A DNA stretch of 64,000 nt from Anthoceros angustus (taxonomy: Eukaryota; Streptophyta; Anthocerotopsida; Anthocerotales; Anthocerotaceae): assembly GCA_010909165.1 (NCBI GenBank), contig MU008208.1, positions 269,851 to 333,850 of the forward strand, given 5' to 3'. Made by a program: the position numbers and the translations under genes. Shown in pieces: positions 31,499-43,400 of the stretch. How positions within the stretch are numbered: position 1 is the first letter of the stretch; every line of letters starts with the position of its first letter. A model generated the notes under the pieces. The model made no database searches and was not told the origin of the DNA. It worked only from the letters and a program-made list of their open reading frames with translations.

Positions 31499-31830
31499 TG
31501 TGGTAGGGAGAATCAGGGCACTCCCGGTCCTCCCACTATAAGCGGCCACACTTATCACTTGTCGCCGTCGTTGGGTTTCGTCCCATGAGACTTGTGTGAA
31601 AGTTCGAGGTCTTGTGATGCCCGTCGCTACTGCGATGACACACTTCTCGACCTTCTAAACAAGCAAGGCACCTCTACTCTCCCTCTTGGGTGCACCACTT
31701 GCCTTTGCTTGAAAAATCGCCAACCCTCGACCTGCGACACAAAACAATTGCGGGTCACGGCAGGAGCCTACCAGGCGCCGAGGACCCCAGTTCACACGAT
31801 TTCGTCCCTACTTCTAAGACCAAACTTGAG
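31499..31830 (-). mobile_element. LTR B 3' end fragment
   Basis: About 330 bp identical, apart from single bases, to 29,320-29,650. It is cut off at caaacttgagttgcacatc, where repeat X begins. Confidence 0.7.
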
Positions 31831-32038
31831 TTGCACATCACCTCGCTGCGATCGGCATGCGTAGTTATTTCAAGCCTAACGCATCCTTTCCTTGTAGCAT
31901 CATCGCTAAACCACTCTCTATGAGGAGTAACATGGAAGATGCACGAGTCAATTATCCAATTGCGGAATAAATGACTATCCACGGTACATTAATGCGACAT
32001 TCAAGTAAGAAGAGATAAGGACATCTCCGTCCTCAACG
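31831..32038. repeat. Repeat X, copy 1
   Basis: About 205 bp starting ttgagttgcacatcacctcg; it recurs at 33,391-33,608. It contains no visible gene. The copies differ by about two single-base indels. It joins an LTR B fragment to gag sequence. Confidence 0.75.
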
Positions 32039-32615
32039 AAACTCCCGCTCGGCGACCTCGTCGTCGCACATTCCTTTGGAAGATGAGGTGGTGCCACCGC
32101 TTTGAAGCAAAGCGTCGGGCGTTCGCGGCGGTTGTGAAACAACTCGTGCTCGGAGGCCTTCCTAAATCACTTTGGACACCGACTTCTCTTCTCGACCTCC
32201 TTCCTCTCGGTGATCTCGCCTCTTCCTCCTTCTCCCTATCAGCCGTTCCGCACCTCCGTCGCCTTGGCGTCACGGCGACTTCCTCCGCGTCTCGTGTCTC
32301 TACTTCCTCCCTCACAGTGGCGGCGGTCTCTTCCTTAGCGGTTTCTTCGTAAAGCTCGTAAATCTCTTGTGACGGTGGTGACCTTCAGCGTGTATCTCCC
32401 GAGATCGACCCCTATCGACATACGCCATCCTCATGTCCTCCAACCCCACGGTGTTAAGAAAGCAAATCACACCCGTTTAGTGTCTCAACCATTCACCCCT
32501 ATGACACTTAGGCGGCGTGAAATTCCTTCTTCTCACCCCTATGGTGACTCTCGGTCCCTTTGAAGCAACTGACCTAGCGATGGAAACCACAAAACTTCAA
32601 CCTTTCAACAACAAG
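32039..32615 (-). pseudogene. Gypsy gag N-terminal region, copy 4 (exact tandem duplicate)
   Basis: Base-for-base repeat, as far as I can read it, of 30,904-31,480 at an offset of 1135 bp, including all frame breaks. Sharing every frame break means the duplication is younger than the breaks, or is an assembly duplication. Confidence 0.7.
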
Positions 32616-32860
32616 TCCCGACAGCGCCAAAAATGTGGTAGGGAGAATCAGGGCACTCCCGGTCCTCCCACTATAAGCGGCCACACTTATCCCACTGTCG
32701 CCCGTCGTTGGGTTTCGTCCCATGAGACTTGTGTGAAAGTTCGAGGTCTTGTGATGCCGTCGCTACTGCGATGACACACTCTCGACCTTCTCAAGCAAGG
32801 CACCTCTACTCTCCCTCTTACAGTGCACCACTTGCCTTTGCTTGAAAAATCGCCTTCTTG
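32616..32860 (-). mobile_element. Primer site and LTR B 3' end, copy 3
   Basis: The primer site is at 32,616-32,629 and the LTR end at 32,634. Homology to the other LTR ends fades after about 32,850. Several small insertions against copy 2 appear after 32,695, where the exact duplication stops. Confidence 0.6.
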
Positions 32861-33390
32861 TCGTCCTTCTTCTCTTTTCCTTGGTCCTTTTGAACTTCTC
32901 ACTCTCTTTTAGTGACCCCTTTTGTGACAATAGTGACACTCCACATTCTTATTACGACGAGATTTGCTACGAGAAAGCTTACATCCGGTTGCTTCCCTTG
33001 TGGACCTCCCTCTCACTATGAGACCTTTGGAACCTTTGGAAGGTTCCATGTTTTTCATTCACCTCCTCGGTTAACGGCTACCTTCTACATTTACAATGGT
33101 AAGACCACTAGCGAGGCGGAATTACTCAGGCATGCGAAAATGTCCCAACGGCAATGCCACAAGGAAACATTTGGCTGCTCACAGATCACATGATCTTTGG
33201 ATGTTTACACGAAGTGAGTACAAAGTGCCACACTTGATCCACGAGCTAACACAAGAGAACCTTTGGAGATCTTCCAAGAGTGATCCCCAAACCAGCGTGG
33301 TAACCAGCATCATCAAGCATCTGCGCTAATCATGCTTTGTCAACTTGAACATGCCTAACGTCCTTGACGAATGAAGATCCGTTGTCAAAC
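32861..33390. other. Unassigned sequence
   Basis: No gene family recognised. The block 33,080-33,145 (ctacatttacaatggtaaga) recurs at 35,312-35,375. Short plus-strand frames (32,912-33,193; 33,096-33,329) have no clear domain. Confidence 0.35.
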
Positions 33391-33608
33391 TTGAGTTGCA
33401 CATCACCTCGCTGCGATCGGCATGCGTAGTTATTTCAAGCCTAACGCATCCTTCCTTGTAGCATCATCGCTAAACCACTCTCTATGAGGAGTAACATGGA
33501 AAGATGCACGAGTCAATTATCCAATTGCGGAATAAATGACTATCCACGGTACATTAATGCGACATTCAAGTAAGAAGAGATAAGGACATCTCCGTCCTCA
33601 ACGAAACT
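33391..33608. repeat. Repeat X, copy 2
   Basis: See copy 1 at 31,831. Here it is followed by LTR B sequence rather than gag. Confidence 0.75.
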
Positions 33609-33619
33609 CTTCCAACTGA

Positions 33620-34518
33620 CAGAAAATCGCCAACCTCGACCACAGCGACACAAAACAATTGCGGGTCCTCGGTGACAGGCCTACCACGGGCGCCGGGGAC
33701 CCCAGTTCACACCGATTTCGTCCCTACTTCTAAGACCAAACCCTACGACACAACACAATTGCGAGTCACCTCGTGACAAAGCCTACCACGGGCGCCCGGG
33801 GACCCCAGTTCACACTTGATTCGTCCCTACTTCTAAGACCAAACTTCTCCACTCGGGGCGCTCTTTTACTTGCAGTTGGGATTCGTCCCTTAGGCTCTGC
33901 TGTGGCCTTCCACTAACACCTACACCTCTAATCCTCTACTCATCTTCTCATCTCCTCATCCTCTTCCTCCTAGTCTAACCTCGATTCGGGCTTCTTGGTT
34001 TCGACTCGCCCTTACGGCTGGCACAGGTCGCCTCCACCAAGTTCTTCCTTGGGCGGTTGCTATGAGTTTGACACAGGCGAGAACCTCCGAGTCTTTCCTG
34101 TAGTCTACCCTCAAGCCGAGAGTTCTCAGGCATTTGCCACACACCCAAAGCAAAGCAATTTCACGGCAACCATTCACAAGGGAGCAACTCGTTTAGGCAC
34201 TTGCAGCAAGTCCTCCACCAAACACTCAGACCACGCGACTTCCTCTACGACTGTGTTGGCTCACGGCACGAAATTCCTCTGTAATGGCAAAGGACTCGAT
34301 GGCGTGGGCGCAAGACATGATACTTTACTTTGTGAAATCCTCCTCCTCTTATAGGAGGCCTTCCACATACAACCTCCCTTGGGTGACCCTCTGCAGTCAC
34401 CTTTTCCACTATTATTTCCTACCGACATTTAATACGGCACCTAAATCTATTATATCCTTGGTAAATTCTATTCTAGTAACTTCACCTAAGACCATCCTTG
34501 AAGGATGTCGGGTCTACA
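33620..34518 (-). mobile_element. LTR B, minus strand, with true 5' end
   Basis: The minus-strand start TGTAGACCCGACATCC lies at 34,518 and is preceded by the purine tract GGAAGGATAGGTGG. The TATA box is at 34,348-34,353. The 3' end is replaced by a rearranged, partly duplicated stretch (33,620-33,800). The portion 33,885-34,655 recurs exactly at 35,485-36,255. Confidence 0.7.
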
Positions 34519-35300
34519 CCACCTATCCTTCCGTTCTAAAGCTCATTTATGGTCATTGACCATTCTTAGTCTTCATCTCATTGGGGTGGTGACATGGCCC
34601 TTGGATTGGCTCCCTCGCCCTCCTTTGCTCTGTCCCTTCCCGGATCTTGTCGCCTTAATGTGTGGGGCAAGTACAATCTTGCCCCTTCCTCCATCTCCGG
34701 GGCGCCTAAAGTCTGTTATCTTCCATCGATCGCGCCTCCCGCGCACCTGGCGCCTTTTCTCCGCCCGCGCTGGTCGCGCCCGTTCATCGCACCCTACGCG
34801 GTGTCAGCGGACTACGGTGACTACTACCATGGTGTCGGTACCTATCTCCTTCTTCTCCTTCCTCTCCATCGGTGATGTCTGGGTGAGTTCCTTTGCTCCT
34901 TCCTTGCTTTGTTTGGTTTGTCCATACCTATGAGCATGTCTTCAAGAATCTTCCCCATTGACCAATGCTAACTCCGGGCCTTCTTGCGTTGGTCTCCTCT
35001 CGGGCCCGGCTCCTCCCTTATCAGGTGGGGGAACTTCTCACCCCTCCTTCCTCGGTGACCCGTCCTTAGTCTCCTCGGTGGGGTTGTCTCTCCCACCACC
35101 CAGCTGCTCCTCCGGGGTATACTACGGACCCCGGCTCCTTCATCCTCGGCCGGGCCTCGCGGCGGCTCTAGATCTCCGGGCACTGCCCTACCGGTGAGTC
35201 AGCGGACTACCGTGGTTGGTTCTGCAGTGGCGGCGGACTACCGTGGTAGGTCACCACCGTGGTAGGTTGACCCCCGAGGTGGGCTTTCCCCCTCCTTGCT
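34519..35300 (-). pseudogene. Coiled-coil gene, 3' end, minus strand
   Basis: The minus-strand counterpart of 13.75-14.46 kb. Shared blocks are the terminal basic region, a gcccggatcc-like section, the ggtagtccgc mini-repeats (35,200-35,270) and the Gly/Pro-rich part with GVLVYP-like reading. It is broken in all frames and runs directly into LTR B. Confidence 0.5.
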
Positions 35301-35311
35301 CTGCGCCACCT

Positions 35312-35484
35312 TCTACATTTACAATGGTAAGACCACTAGCGAGGCGGAATTACTCAGGCATGCGAAAATGTCCCAACTCTCGGTAATGTGACCAGAAACA
35401 TAGCTCTCACGGAATCAGGAATGTGATACCTTGAGATGAGAGCTGAAAATGGTATTGAAATCATTCGGATGATCGGACATCCTC
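35312..35484. other. Foreign joint segment
   Basis: The coiled-coil gene is interrupted at ccaccttctac, which continues as atttacaatggtaag (also at 33,080) and then unique sequence before LTR B resumes at 35,485. Confidence 0.5.
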
Positions 35485-36118
35485 GTCCCTTAGGCTCTGC
35501 TGTGGCCTTCCACTAACACCTACACCTCTAATCCTCTACTCATCTTCTCATCTCCTCATCCTCTTCCTCCTAGTCTAACCTCGATTCGGGCTTCTTGGTT
35601 TCGACTCGCCCTTACGGCTGGCACAGGTCGCCTCCACCAAGTTCTTCCTTGGGCGGTTGCTATGAGTTTGACACAGGCGAGAACCTCCGAGTCTTTCCTG
35701 TAGTCTACCCTCAAGCCGAGAGTTCTCAGGCATTTGCCACACACCCAAAGCAAAGCAATTTCACGGCAACCATTCACAAGGGAGCAACTCGTTTAGGCAC
35801 TTGCAGCAAGTCCTCCACCAAACACTCAGACCACGCGACTTCCTCTACGACTGTGTTGGCTCACGGCACGAAATTCCTCTGTAATGGCAAAGGACTCGAT
35901 GGCGTGGGCGCAAGACATGATACTTTACTTTGTGAAATCCTCCTCCTCTTATAGGAGGCCTTCCACATACAACCTCCCTTGGGTGACCCTCTGCAGTCAC
36001 CTTTTCCACTATTATTTCCTACCGACATTTAATACGGCACCTAAATCTATTATATCCTTGGTAAATTCTATTCTAGTAACTTCACCTAAGACCATCCTTG
36101 AAGGATGTCGGGTCTACA
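35485..36118 (-). mobile_element. LTR B, minus strand, exact duplicate
   Basis: It matches 33,885-34,518 at an offset of exactly 1600 bp, including the LTR start at 36,118 and the TATA box. Confidence 0.7.
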
Positions 36119-36745
36119 CCACCTATCCTTCCGTTCTAAAGCTCATTTATGGTCATTGACCATTCTTAGTCTTCATCTCATTGGGGTGGTGACATGGCCC
36201 TTGGATTGGCTCCCTCGCCCTCCTTTGCTCTGTCCCTTCCCGGATCTTGTCGCCTTCCTAATGTGTGGGGCAAGTACAATCTGCCCCTTCCTCCATCTCC
36301 GCAGGCGGCGCCTGTCTGTTATCTTCCATCGATCGCGCCTCCCGCGCACCTGCGCCTCTCCCGGCTTCCGCCGCTGGTCGCGCCCGTTCATCGCACCCTA
36401 CGCGGTAGTCGGCGGACTAGGGGTAAACTTCATGGTAGTCGTCCTATCTCCTTCTTCTCCTTCTCTCCATCGGTGATGTCTGGGTGAGTTCCTTTTGCTC
36501 TTCCTTGTTTGGTTTGTCCATACCTATCATGAGCATGTCTTCAAGAATCTTCCCCATTCGCACCAATCTTGCTACTAACTCCGGGCCTTTTGCGTTGGTC
36601 TCCTCCTGGGGCTCCTCCCTTATCAGGTGGCGGGAACTTCTCACCCCTCCCTTCCTCGGGTCGGACCCGTCCTTAGTCTCCTCGGTGGGGTTGTCTCTCC
36701 ACCACCCAGCTGCTCCTCCGGGGTATACTACGGACCCCGGCTCCT
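36119..36745 (-). pseudogene. Coiled-coil gene, 3' end, minus strand, second copy
   Basis: It continues the duplicate of 34,519 onward, then diverges after 36,255 by small indels. The frame 36,444-36,851 (135 codons) includes RLVRMGKILEDMLMIGMDKP near the C-terminus and, upstream, GSVVYPGGAAGWWRDN. It stops at 36,745, where unrelated sequence begins. Confidence 0.5.
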
Positions 36746-37420
36746 TCATCTTCAAGTCCACCGGTGTTTCAACCAATACACGAGAAGCCGCACTTTGCTT
36801 CTCATCTGGTCCTACACGCCCACGGTCCGTAACTCGTGGTCTTATCTTCACATTGAAGTACCTTTTTTGACAATGTTAGCATGATAGTAGATCTAGCAAG
36901 CTCATCCAGGTCCCACTCATCACATGTCATACTATACGGTTTGGCCTAACAACTTTATGGGCTTGATCGCTTTTTACGCACTAGAACATTATACACTTGT
37001 TCTTTCCGAGCGGGAAGTTAGTACCATCTAACTTCGATATTGAACATAGCGTTTTCGATGATGAAGACATCGCGGCTCAAAAAAATCGTCTGATAAAACA
37101 CTCGACTCGCCTTGTCGAGAAAAGTCAAAAGATCCGTGCGGCCCGTGTATTTTGCCGTTGACTATTCCACACGAATATTCCGCCAAATATTTGAATTTTA
37201 CGCCCGCCCTCGTTGTGCTCGATCTGTGATGCGCACGGCACAGGATACGCGCTGCCCACTTCTAGCAGTGGCCACCTTGGCATTGGGCGCCACCCACTGC
37301 GGCCTGCCCGCGCCACCGTGCCGCTAAAGCCCGGCCCGGCCCAGCCATTCTTGCACCATCAGGAGGCGCCCCGGCTGCCCGTGACTCGCCGTGTGGGAGG
37401 GAAAACCCAGGCTTGAGGCT
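36746..37420. other. Unique insertion, unassigned
   Basis: This is single-copy in the window and differs from its neighbours. A minus-strand frame enters it with KIRPRVTDRGRVGPDEKQSA. The rest (36,880-37,100) is AT-richer without a gene, then GC-rich (37,200-37,400). No family recognised. Confidence 0.35.
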
Positions 37421-38389
37421 TCCCCCTCTAAGCGGCCACACTTATCACTGTCGCGTCGTTGGGTTTCGTCCCATGAGACTTGTGTGAAAGTTCGAGGGTC
37501 TGTGCGATCGCTACTGCGATGACACACTTCTCGACCTTCTAAACAAGCAAGGCGCCCTCTACTCTCCTCTTCACGGTGCACCACTTGCCTTTTGCTCGAA
37601 AATCACCAATCCTCGACCTACGACACACACCAGGTCACTTAGCGTGAGGAGCCTATCACGGGCGCCGGGACCCCAGTCCACACGCAATTTCGTCCCTACT
37701 TCTAAGACCACTCTTCTCCACCTCTCGGGCCATCGGCCTTCTTGCGTTGGTCTCCTCCTTGCTTCCTTGGTGGCCTTCCACATACAACCTCCCTCAAGAC
37801 CTTCTCCTTCTTCTCCTTCTTCTCCTTCTTCTCCTTCTCTCATAGACCACCATCGGCCTTCTTGCGTTGGTCTCCTCTCGGGCCATCGGCCTTCTTGCGT
37901 TGGTCTCCTCCTTGCTTCCTTGGGCGGTTGCTATGAGTTTGACACAGACGGCGAGAACCTCAGTCTTTCACTGTAGTCTACCCTCAAGCCGAGAGTTCAC
38001 AGGCATTGCCACACACCCAAAGCAAAGCAATTTCCGGCAACCATTCACAAGGGAGCAACTCGTTTAGGCACTTGCGGTGAGCAAGTCCTCCACCAAGCAC
38101 TCACCACATGCGACTTCCTCTCTACAGACTGCGTTGGCTCACGGTACAGAAATTCCTCAAGGCAAAGGACTCGATGGGCGCAAGACATGATACTTTGTGA
38201 AATCCTCCTCCTCTTATAGGAGGCCTTCCACATACAACCTCCCTTAGGTGACCCTCTGCGGTCACCTTTTCCAATCTATTATTTCCTACCATGACATTTA
38301 ATACGGCACCTAAATCTATTATGCGATCCTTGGTAAATTCTATTCTAGTAACTTCACCTAAGACCATCCTTGAAGGATGTCGGTCTACA
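37421..38389 (-). mobile_element. LTR B, minus strand, nearly complete
   Basis: The start is at 38,389 (TGTAGACCGACATCC) and the TATA block is near 38,213. The body extends to the ataagtgtggccgctta region (37,450), close to the LTR end. A (TTCTCC)n tract (37,802-37,839) and repeated gccttcttgcgttggtctcc blocks interrupt it; the latter also occur in the coiled-coil gene, suggesting a patch of converted or misjoined sequence. Confidence 0.65.
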
Positions 38390-40384
38390 CCACCTATCCT
38401 TCCCGTTCCCCAAAGCTCATTTATGGTCATTGACCATTCTTAGTCTTATCTCTGGGGTGGTGACATGGCCCTTGAGGATTGGCTCCCTCGCCCTCCTTTT
38501 GCTCTGTCCCTTCCCGGATCTTGTCGCCTTCCTAATGTGTGGGGCAAGTACAATCTGCCCCTTCCTCCATCTCCGCAGGCGGCGCCTGTCTGTTATCTTC
38601 CATCGGCGCCTCCCGCGCACCTGCGCCTCTCCCGGCTTCCGCCGCTGGTGGCGCCCGTTCATCGCACCCTACGCGGTAGTCGGCGGACTAGGGGTAAACT
38701 TCATGGTAGTCGTCCTATCTCCTTCTTCTCCTTCTCTCCATCGGTGATGTCTGGGTGAGTTCCTTTTGCTCTTCCTTGTTTGGTTTGTCCATACCTATCA
38801 TGAGCATGTCTTCAAGAATCTTCCCCATTCGCACCAATCTTGCTACTAACTCCGGGCCTTTTGCGTTGGTCTCCTCCTGGGGCTCCTCCCTTATCAGGTG
38901 GCGGGAACTTCTCACCCCTCCTTCCTCAGGTCGGACCCGTCCTTAGTCTCCTCGGTGGGGTTGTCTCTCCACCACCCAGCTGCTCCTCCGGGGTATACTC
39001 GGCTCCTTCATCCTCGGCCGGGCCTCGCGGCGACTCCCCAACGATCTCCGCGCCCACGGGCTGCCCCGGTAGTCAGCGGACTACGGCGTGTGTGTGTCTA
39101 CCACGGTCAGCGGACTACCGTGGTGCTCACCTGGTGGTTGACCCCGGAGGTGGGCTTTCCCCTCCTTGCTCTGCGCCACCTTCTACCTTTGGCGCTGGCT
39201 CCTTCGTCTCGACTCCTCAGTTCCTCGGAGTCCATTTCGTGATGGCCTCATCAAAATCGGAGGCCTCAGGCCACTTGCGGCTCCTTCTGTCATCATCATG
39301 AGGACCCAATGTCCTCCTCTTGGCCAACCGATCTCATTGTTGGCCTTCAAAATTCTATTGTGGAGGTGAGCCCCAAGCTATGATATTGCATTTGGAGATC
39401 ATCAATCTCCGTGGGCCACTCTCCATCTTCACACCTACCTTTGTAGGCGTCCCTTGAGGTGGTCAATTCCCCACCTTGACATGGAGGTCACATTCTCCTC
39501 CTTGCTTCCTTGGTGGCTGGCCAATTTTGCACGAAGGGCATAATCAAAAAGCCCCTTTTCTACATTCTGTACCACCTTCTTGTGGTACTCCTCCTCTGGG
39601 ACCTTTTTCCTTCAAGTCCTCTATTCGTTGAGCAAGCCCTTCCTCTCTCCGCTTGCCAAGCATCTTTCTCGCGCTCGCTCTCTTGGTGAATTTCAGCTCG
39701 GGCGCTTCTCTTCCAAACTAACGGGTCCTTCTCAACTCTTCCTTCATGTCCGGATCTGATGGCGTAGCCATCACTGCTCTTGGCGTCCATTTCTTTGGAC
39801 CGCTACCTTCTCCTTCCAGAGCCTCTGTTTTGCCCTTCGCTCTTGCTCTAATTGGGCAAAATGCTCCTCATATACATCTCCATGAATCCTTGGGTGGTTG
39901 CTCGAATGGCTCTTTCTTGATTTGACAACCTCCCTCAAGACCTTCTCCGTGCGGCATCCATAAGGTCGTGGAGCTTCTCCACCTTTTCGGCTTGGCTGCC
40001 TTCGTCGGACTCCATGGCCTCCAATTGCCATTTGGTCCTGCCTTCCTCCGGCCATGTCTTGAGATTTCACTTCCTCTTGGCATGCCCACAAGGAGGCTGC
40101 TAGCTCCCAGCCTTCAAATCCACACGGTGAGTGCTTCACAAGCTACAATTCTCCTAGGGGTCCTAATTCCACCCCTTCTTTCTTCTTGCTGGAAATCTCC
40201 AGCTCTCACCTTCTCGGGCCATCGGTGCGGCCTTCTCGCTCCATCCGCTCTCCCACAGGCGGAGATGGTGGCCTTGGCGCGCTCGCGGCACCTCGCTTCT
40301 CCTTCCCTTCCCACCCCGTGCTGCTTTGCTGGCGGCGTGGGGTGCCCTACAGCGGTGAGGCTGCTCCCCCCAGTGGTGCCTACC
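38390..40384 (-). pseudogene. Coiled-coil gene, tail and coil regions, minus strand
   Basis: From 3' to 5' of the gene it has the basic C-terminus (38,390-38,750), acidic and Gly/Pro part with mini-repeats (39,065-39,140), the DLQMQY coil (39,360-39,480), the EELR coil (39,560-39,790) and the LGACEAL/LAASLWACQEEVKSQDM helix (39,868-40,139), then the linker. The order is consistent with the plus-strand copies. Frames are broken. Confidence 0.5.
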
Positions 40385-40479
40385 TACCATGACATTTAAT
40401 GCGGCACCTAAATCTATTCGATCCTTGGTAAATTCTATTCTAGTAACTTCACCTAAGATCATCCTTAAGGATGTCTACA
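40385..40479 (-). mobile_element. LTR B 5' tip inserted in the array
   Basis: About 95 bp from the LTR start (TGTAGACATCCTTAAGG on the minus strand, at 40,479) to the tttaatgcggcacctaaatc block. It is followed upstream by the usual purine tract and coiled-coil gene 3' end, then an abrupt switch at 40,577 to N-terminal-domain sequence. Confidence 0.65.
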
Positions 40480-43400
40480 CCACCTATCCTTCCCCGTTCC
40501 CAAAGCTCATTTATGGTCATTGACCATTCTTAGTCCTTATCTTGCTGGGGTGGTGACATGTCCCTTGTGGATTGGCTCCCATGGAAATCTTCCACAAAAT
40601 TGGAGGAAGTTGGTCTTTGAAATAAGAGTGCGTTGGTAATTTACCAACACAATCTTTGCGAAGAGCCTCCACTTGACTCCTTGATGCTCTCGGTCTTCCG
40701 CCATTCTTGGCGTGGGCCTTCACTCCTCCATCTCGCGGCGCCCATTCCCTCGGTCCTCCGGCCATGTCTTGAGATTTCACTTCCTCTTGGCATGCCCACA
40801 AGGAATTTGCTCTAGCCCCTTCAAATCCACACGGTGAGTGCTTCACAAGCACCGGCAATTCTCCTAGGGGTCCTAATTCCACCCCTTCTTTCTTCTTCTT
40901 GGAAATTTCCAGCTCTCACACTTCTCGGGCCATCGGCGTGTGCAGGCCTTCCCCGTCGCTCCATCCGCTCTCCCACAGGCGGAGATGGTGGCCTCGGCGC
41001 CCCGCGGCACCTCGCTTGCTTCTCCTTCCCTTCCACCCTGGTAATTTGCTGGCGTGGGGTGCCCTACAGCGGTGGCTGCTCCCCGGTGGTGCCTACCTAC
41101 CTACCATGGTGGCCTCTGATAGTGCCCACCCCTTGGGTGGCGCCTCCCCTAGGGAGTGTCAGGTGCCTCTCTCGTAGGCACAAAGGAGATGGTGGGGACT
41201 CCCCCACTCGCATCACCCCTCACATGGTCCTTCTCTCATAGACCACCATCGGCCTTCTTCGGCCTTGCTCTTCTTCCCTTGCTTGCTCACTGTGGGAAAG
41301 GATTCCCACTCGGCAACTTTGCCTCCGCTTCTCCTCTTGCCTCTAGCATTTTGTGGAGTCGACCTCCCACCGTCTTCGCAATGCAAAGGCAAAGGCCTTT
41401 CCAACCTCGGAGATGGATGACCTCAAAGGGATGCATCTTCAAGCTCCTTGCTTGTGAGAGTCCCTCGGTTTCCCATAAATGCACCAAATAGGTGCTAAGA
41501 TAGCAGGCCTTGGTCCTTCCTCATCCACGAATTTGGCTTGAGCTTCTCGATGGTGTATGTGCTTCATACATGATAGTCCCCAATCGGCTTGGCTCCCATG
41601 GAAATCTTCCACAAAAATTGGAGGAAGTTGGTCTTTGAAATAAGAGTGCGTTGGTCTCCTCTCACAGCGGGTCCTCCCTTATCGTGGGGTGAGAACTTCT
41701 CACCCCTCCTGTGGTCCTTCCTCGGCGGGTCGGACCCGTCCTTAGTCTCCTCCCGGGGGTTGTCTCCCACCTCCTGCTCCTCCCGGGGGTATACTAGGAC
41801 CCCGGCTCCTTCATCCTCGGCCGGGCCTCGCGGCCCGACTCCCAACAGCTCCGCGCCCCGCCCCTACCGGTAGTCTGGCGGACTACTGGCGTGGGGTGCC
41901 CTACAGCGGTGAGGCTGCTCCCCCGTGATGCCTACCTACCATGGTGGCCTCTGATAGTGCCCACCCCTTGGGTGGCGCCTCCCCTAGGGAGTGTCAGGTG
42001 CCTCTCTCGTAGGCACAAAGGAGATGGTGGGGACTCCCCCACTCGCATCACCCCTCACATGGTCCTTCTCTCATAGACCACCATCGGCCTTCTTCGGCCT
42101 TGCTCTTCTTCCCTTGCTTGCTCACTGTGGGAAAGGATTCCCACTCGGCAACTTTGCCTCCGCTTCTCCTCTTGCCTAGCATTTTGTGGAGTCGACCTCC
42201 CACCGTCTTCGCAATGCAAAGGCAAAGGCCTTTCCAACCTCGGAGATGGATGACCTCAAAGGGATGCATCTTCAAGCTCCTTGCTTGTGAGTCCCTCGGT
42301 TTCCCATAAATGCACCAAATAGGTGCTAAGATAGCAGGCCTTGGTCCTTCCTCATCCACAATTTGGCTTGAGGAGCTTCTCGATGGTGTATGTACGCTTC
42401 ATACATGATAGTCCCCAATCGGCTTGGCTCCCATGGAAATCTTCCACCTTTGGGCGCTCCTCTCCTCCTTCTCCTCAGACTCCTCGGAGTCCATTTGATG
42501 GCCTCATCAAAATCGGAGGCCTCGGCACTGTTGCGGCTCCTTCATCATCATGAGGACCCAATGTCCTCCTCTTGGCCAACACAACCTCATTGTTGGCCTT
42601 CAAAATTCTGATGGAGGTTGATGTAACACTCCTCAATCAATTCCAAATTGGGTCCTCCGCAATTCTTCCTTGCCTTTCCAACCTCGGTGGAGATGGATGA
42701 CCTCAAAGGGATGCCATGCATCTTCAAGCTCCTTGCTTGCTCACTGTGGTCCTTCTCTCATAGACCACCATCGGCCTTCTTGCTCTAATTGGGGCAAAAT
42801 GCTCTCCGCCTCTCCATGAGTCCTTGTTGCGCCGAATGGCTCTCTCCTCTTGCTCTTCTTCCCTTGCCTTTCCAACCTCGGTGGAGATGGATGACCTCAA
42901 AGGGATGCCATGCATCTTCAAGCTCCTTGCTCTTCTTCCCTTGCCTTTCCAACCTCGGTGGAGATGGATGACCTCAAAGGGATGCCATGCATCTTCAAGC
43001 TCCTTGCTCTTCTCCTCTTGCCTCTAGCATTCCTCTCGTAGGCACAAAGGAGATGGTGGCTCCTTCCCTTGCCTTTTCAACACGGCCGAGTGCTTCACAA
43101 GCACCTGAATTCTCCTAGGGGTCCTAATTCCACCCCTTCTTTTCTCAGCCTGCATCTGGGCGCAGGCGGGTCCCTTCACCGCCCCATCCGCCTCCCACCC
43201 ACTGGGATAGTGGCGCCGCCGCCTCCGCTTCTCCTTCCCTTCCTACCATGGTGTGCAGCGTGGGTGTGCACTCCCCTGTGATACCTCTCTGCGGTAGTGC
43301 CTACCTACCATGGTGGTGGCCCTACCTGATAGTCGCCACCCTGGGTGCTCCTCTGGGGTGGGGTGGGGTGCCTCTTCCCTAGGCACAAAGGAGATGGTGG

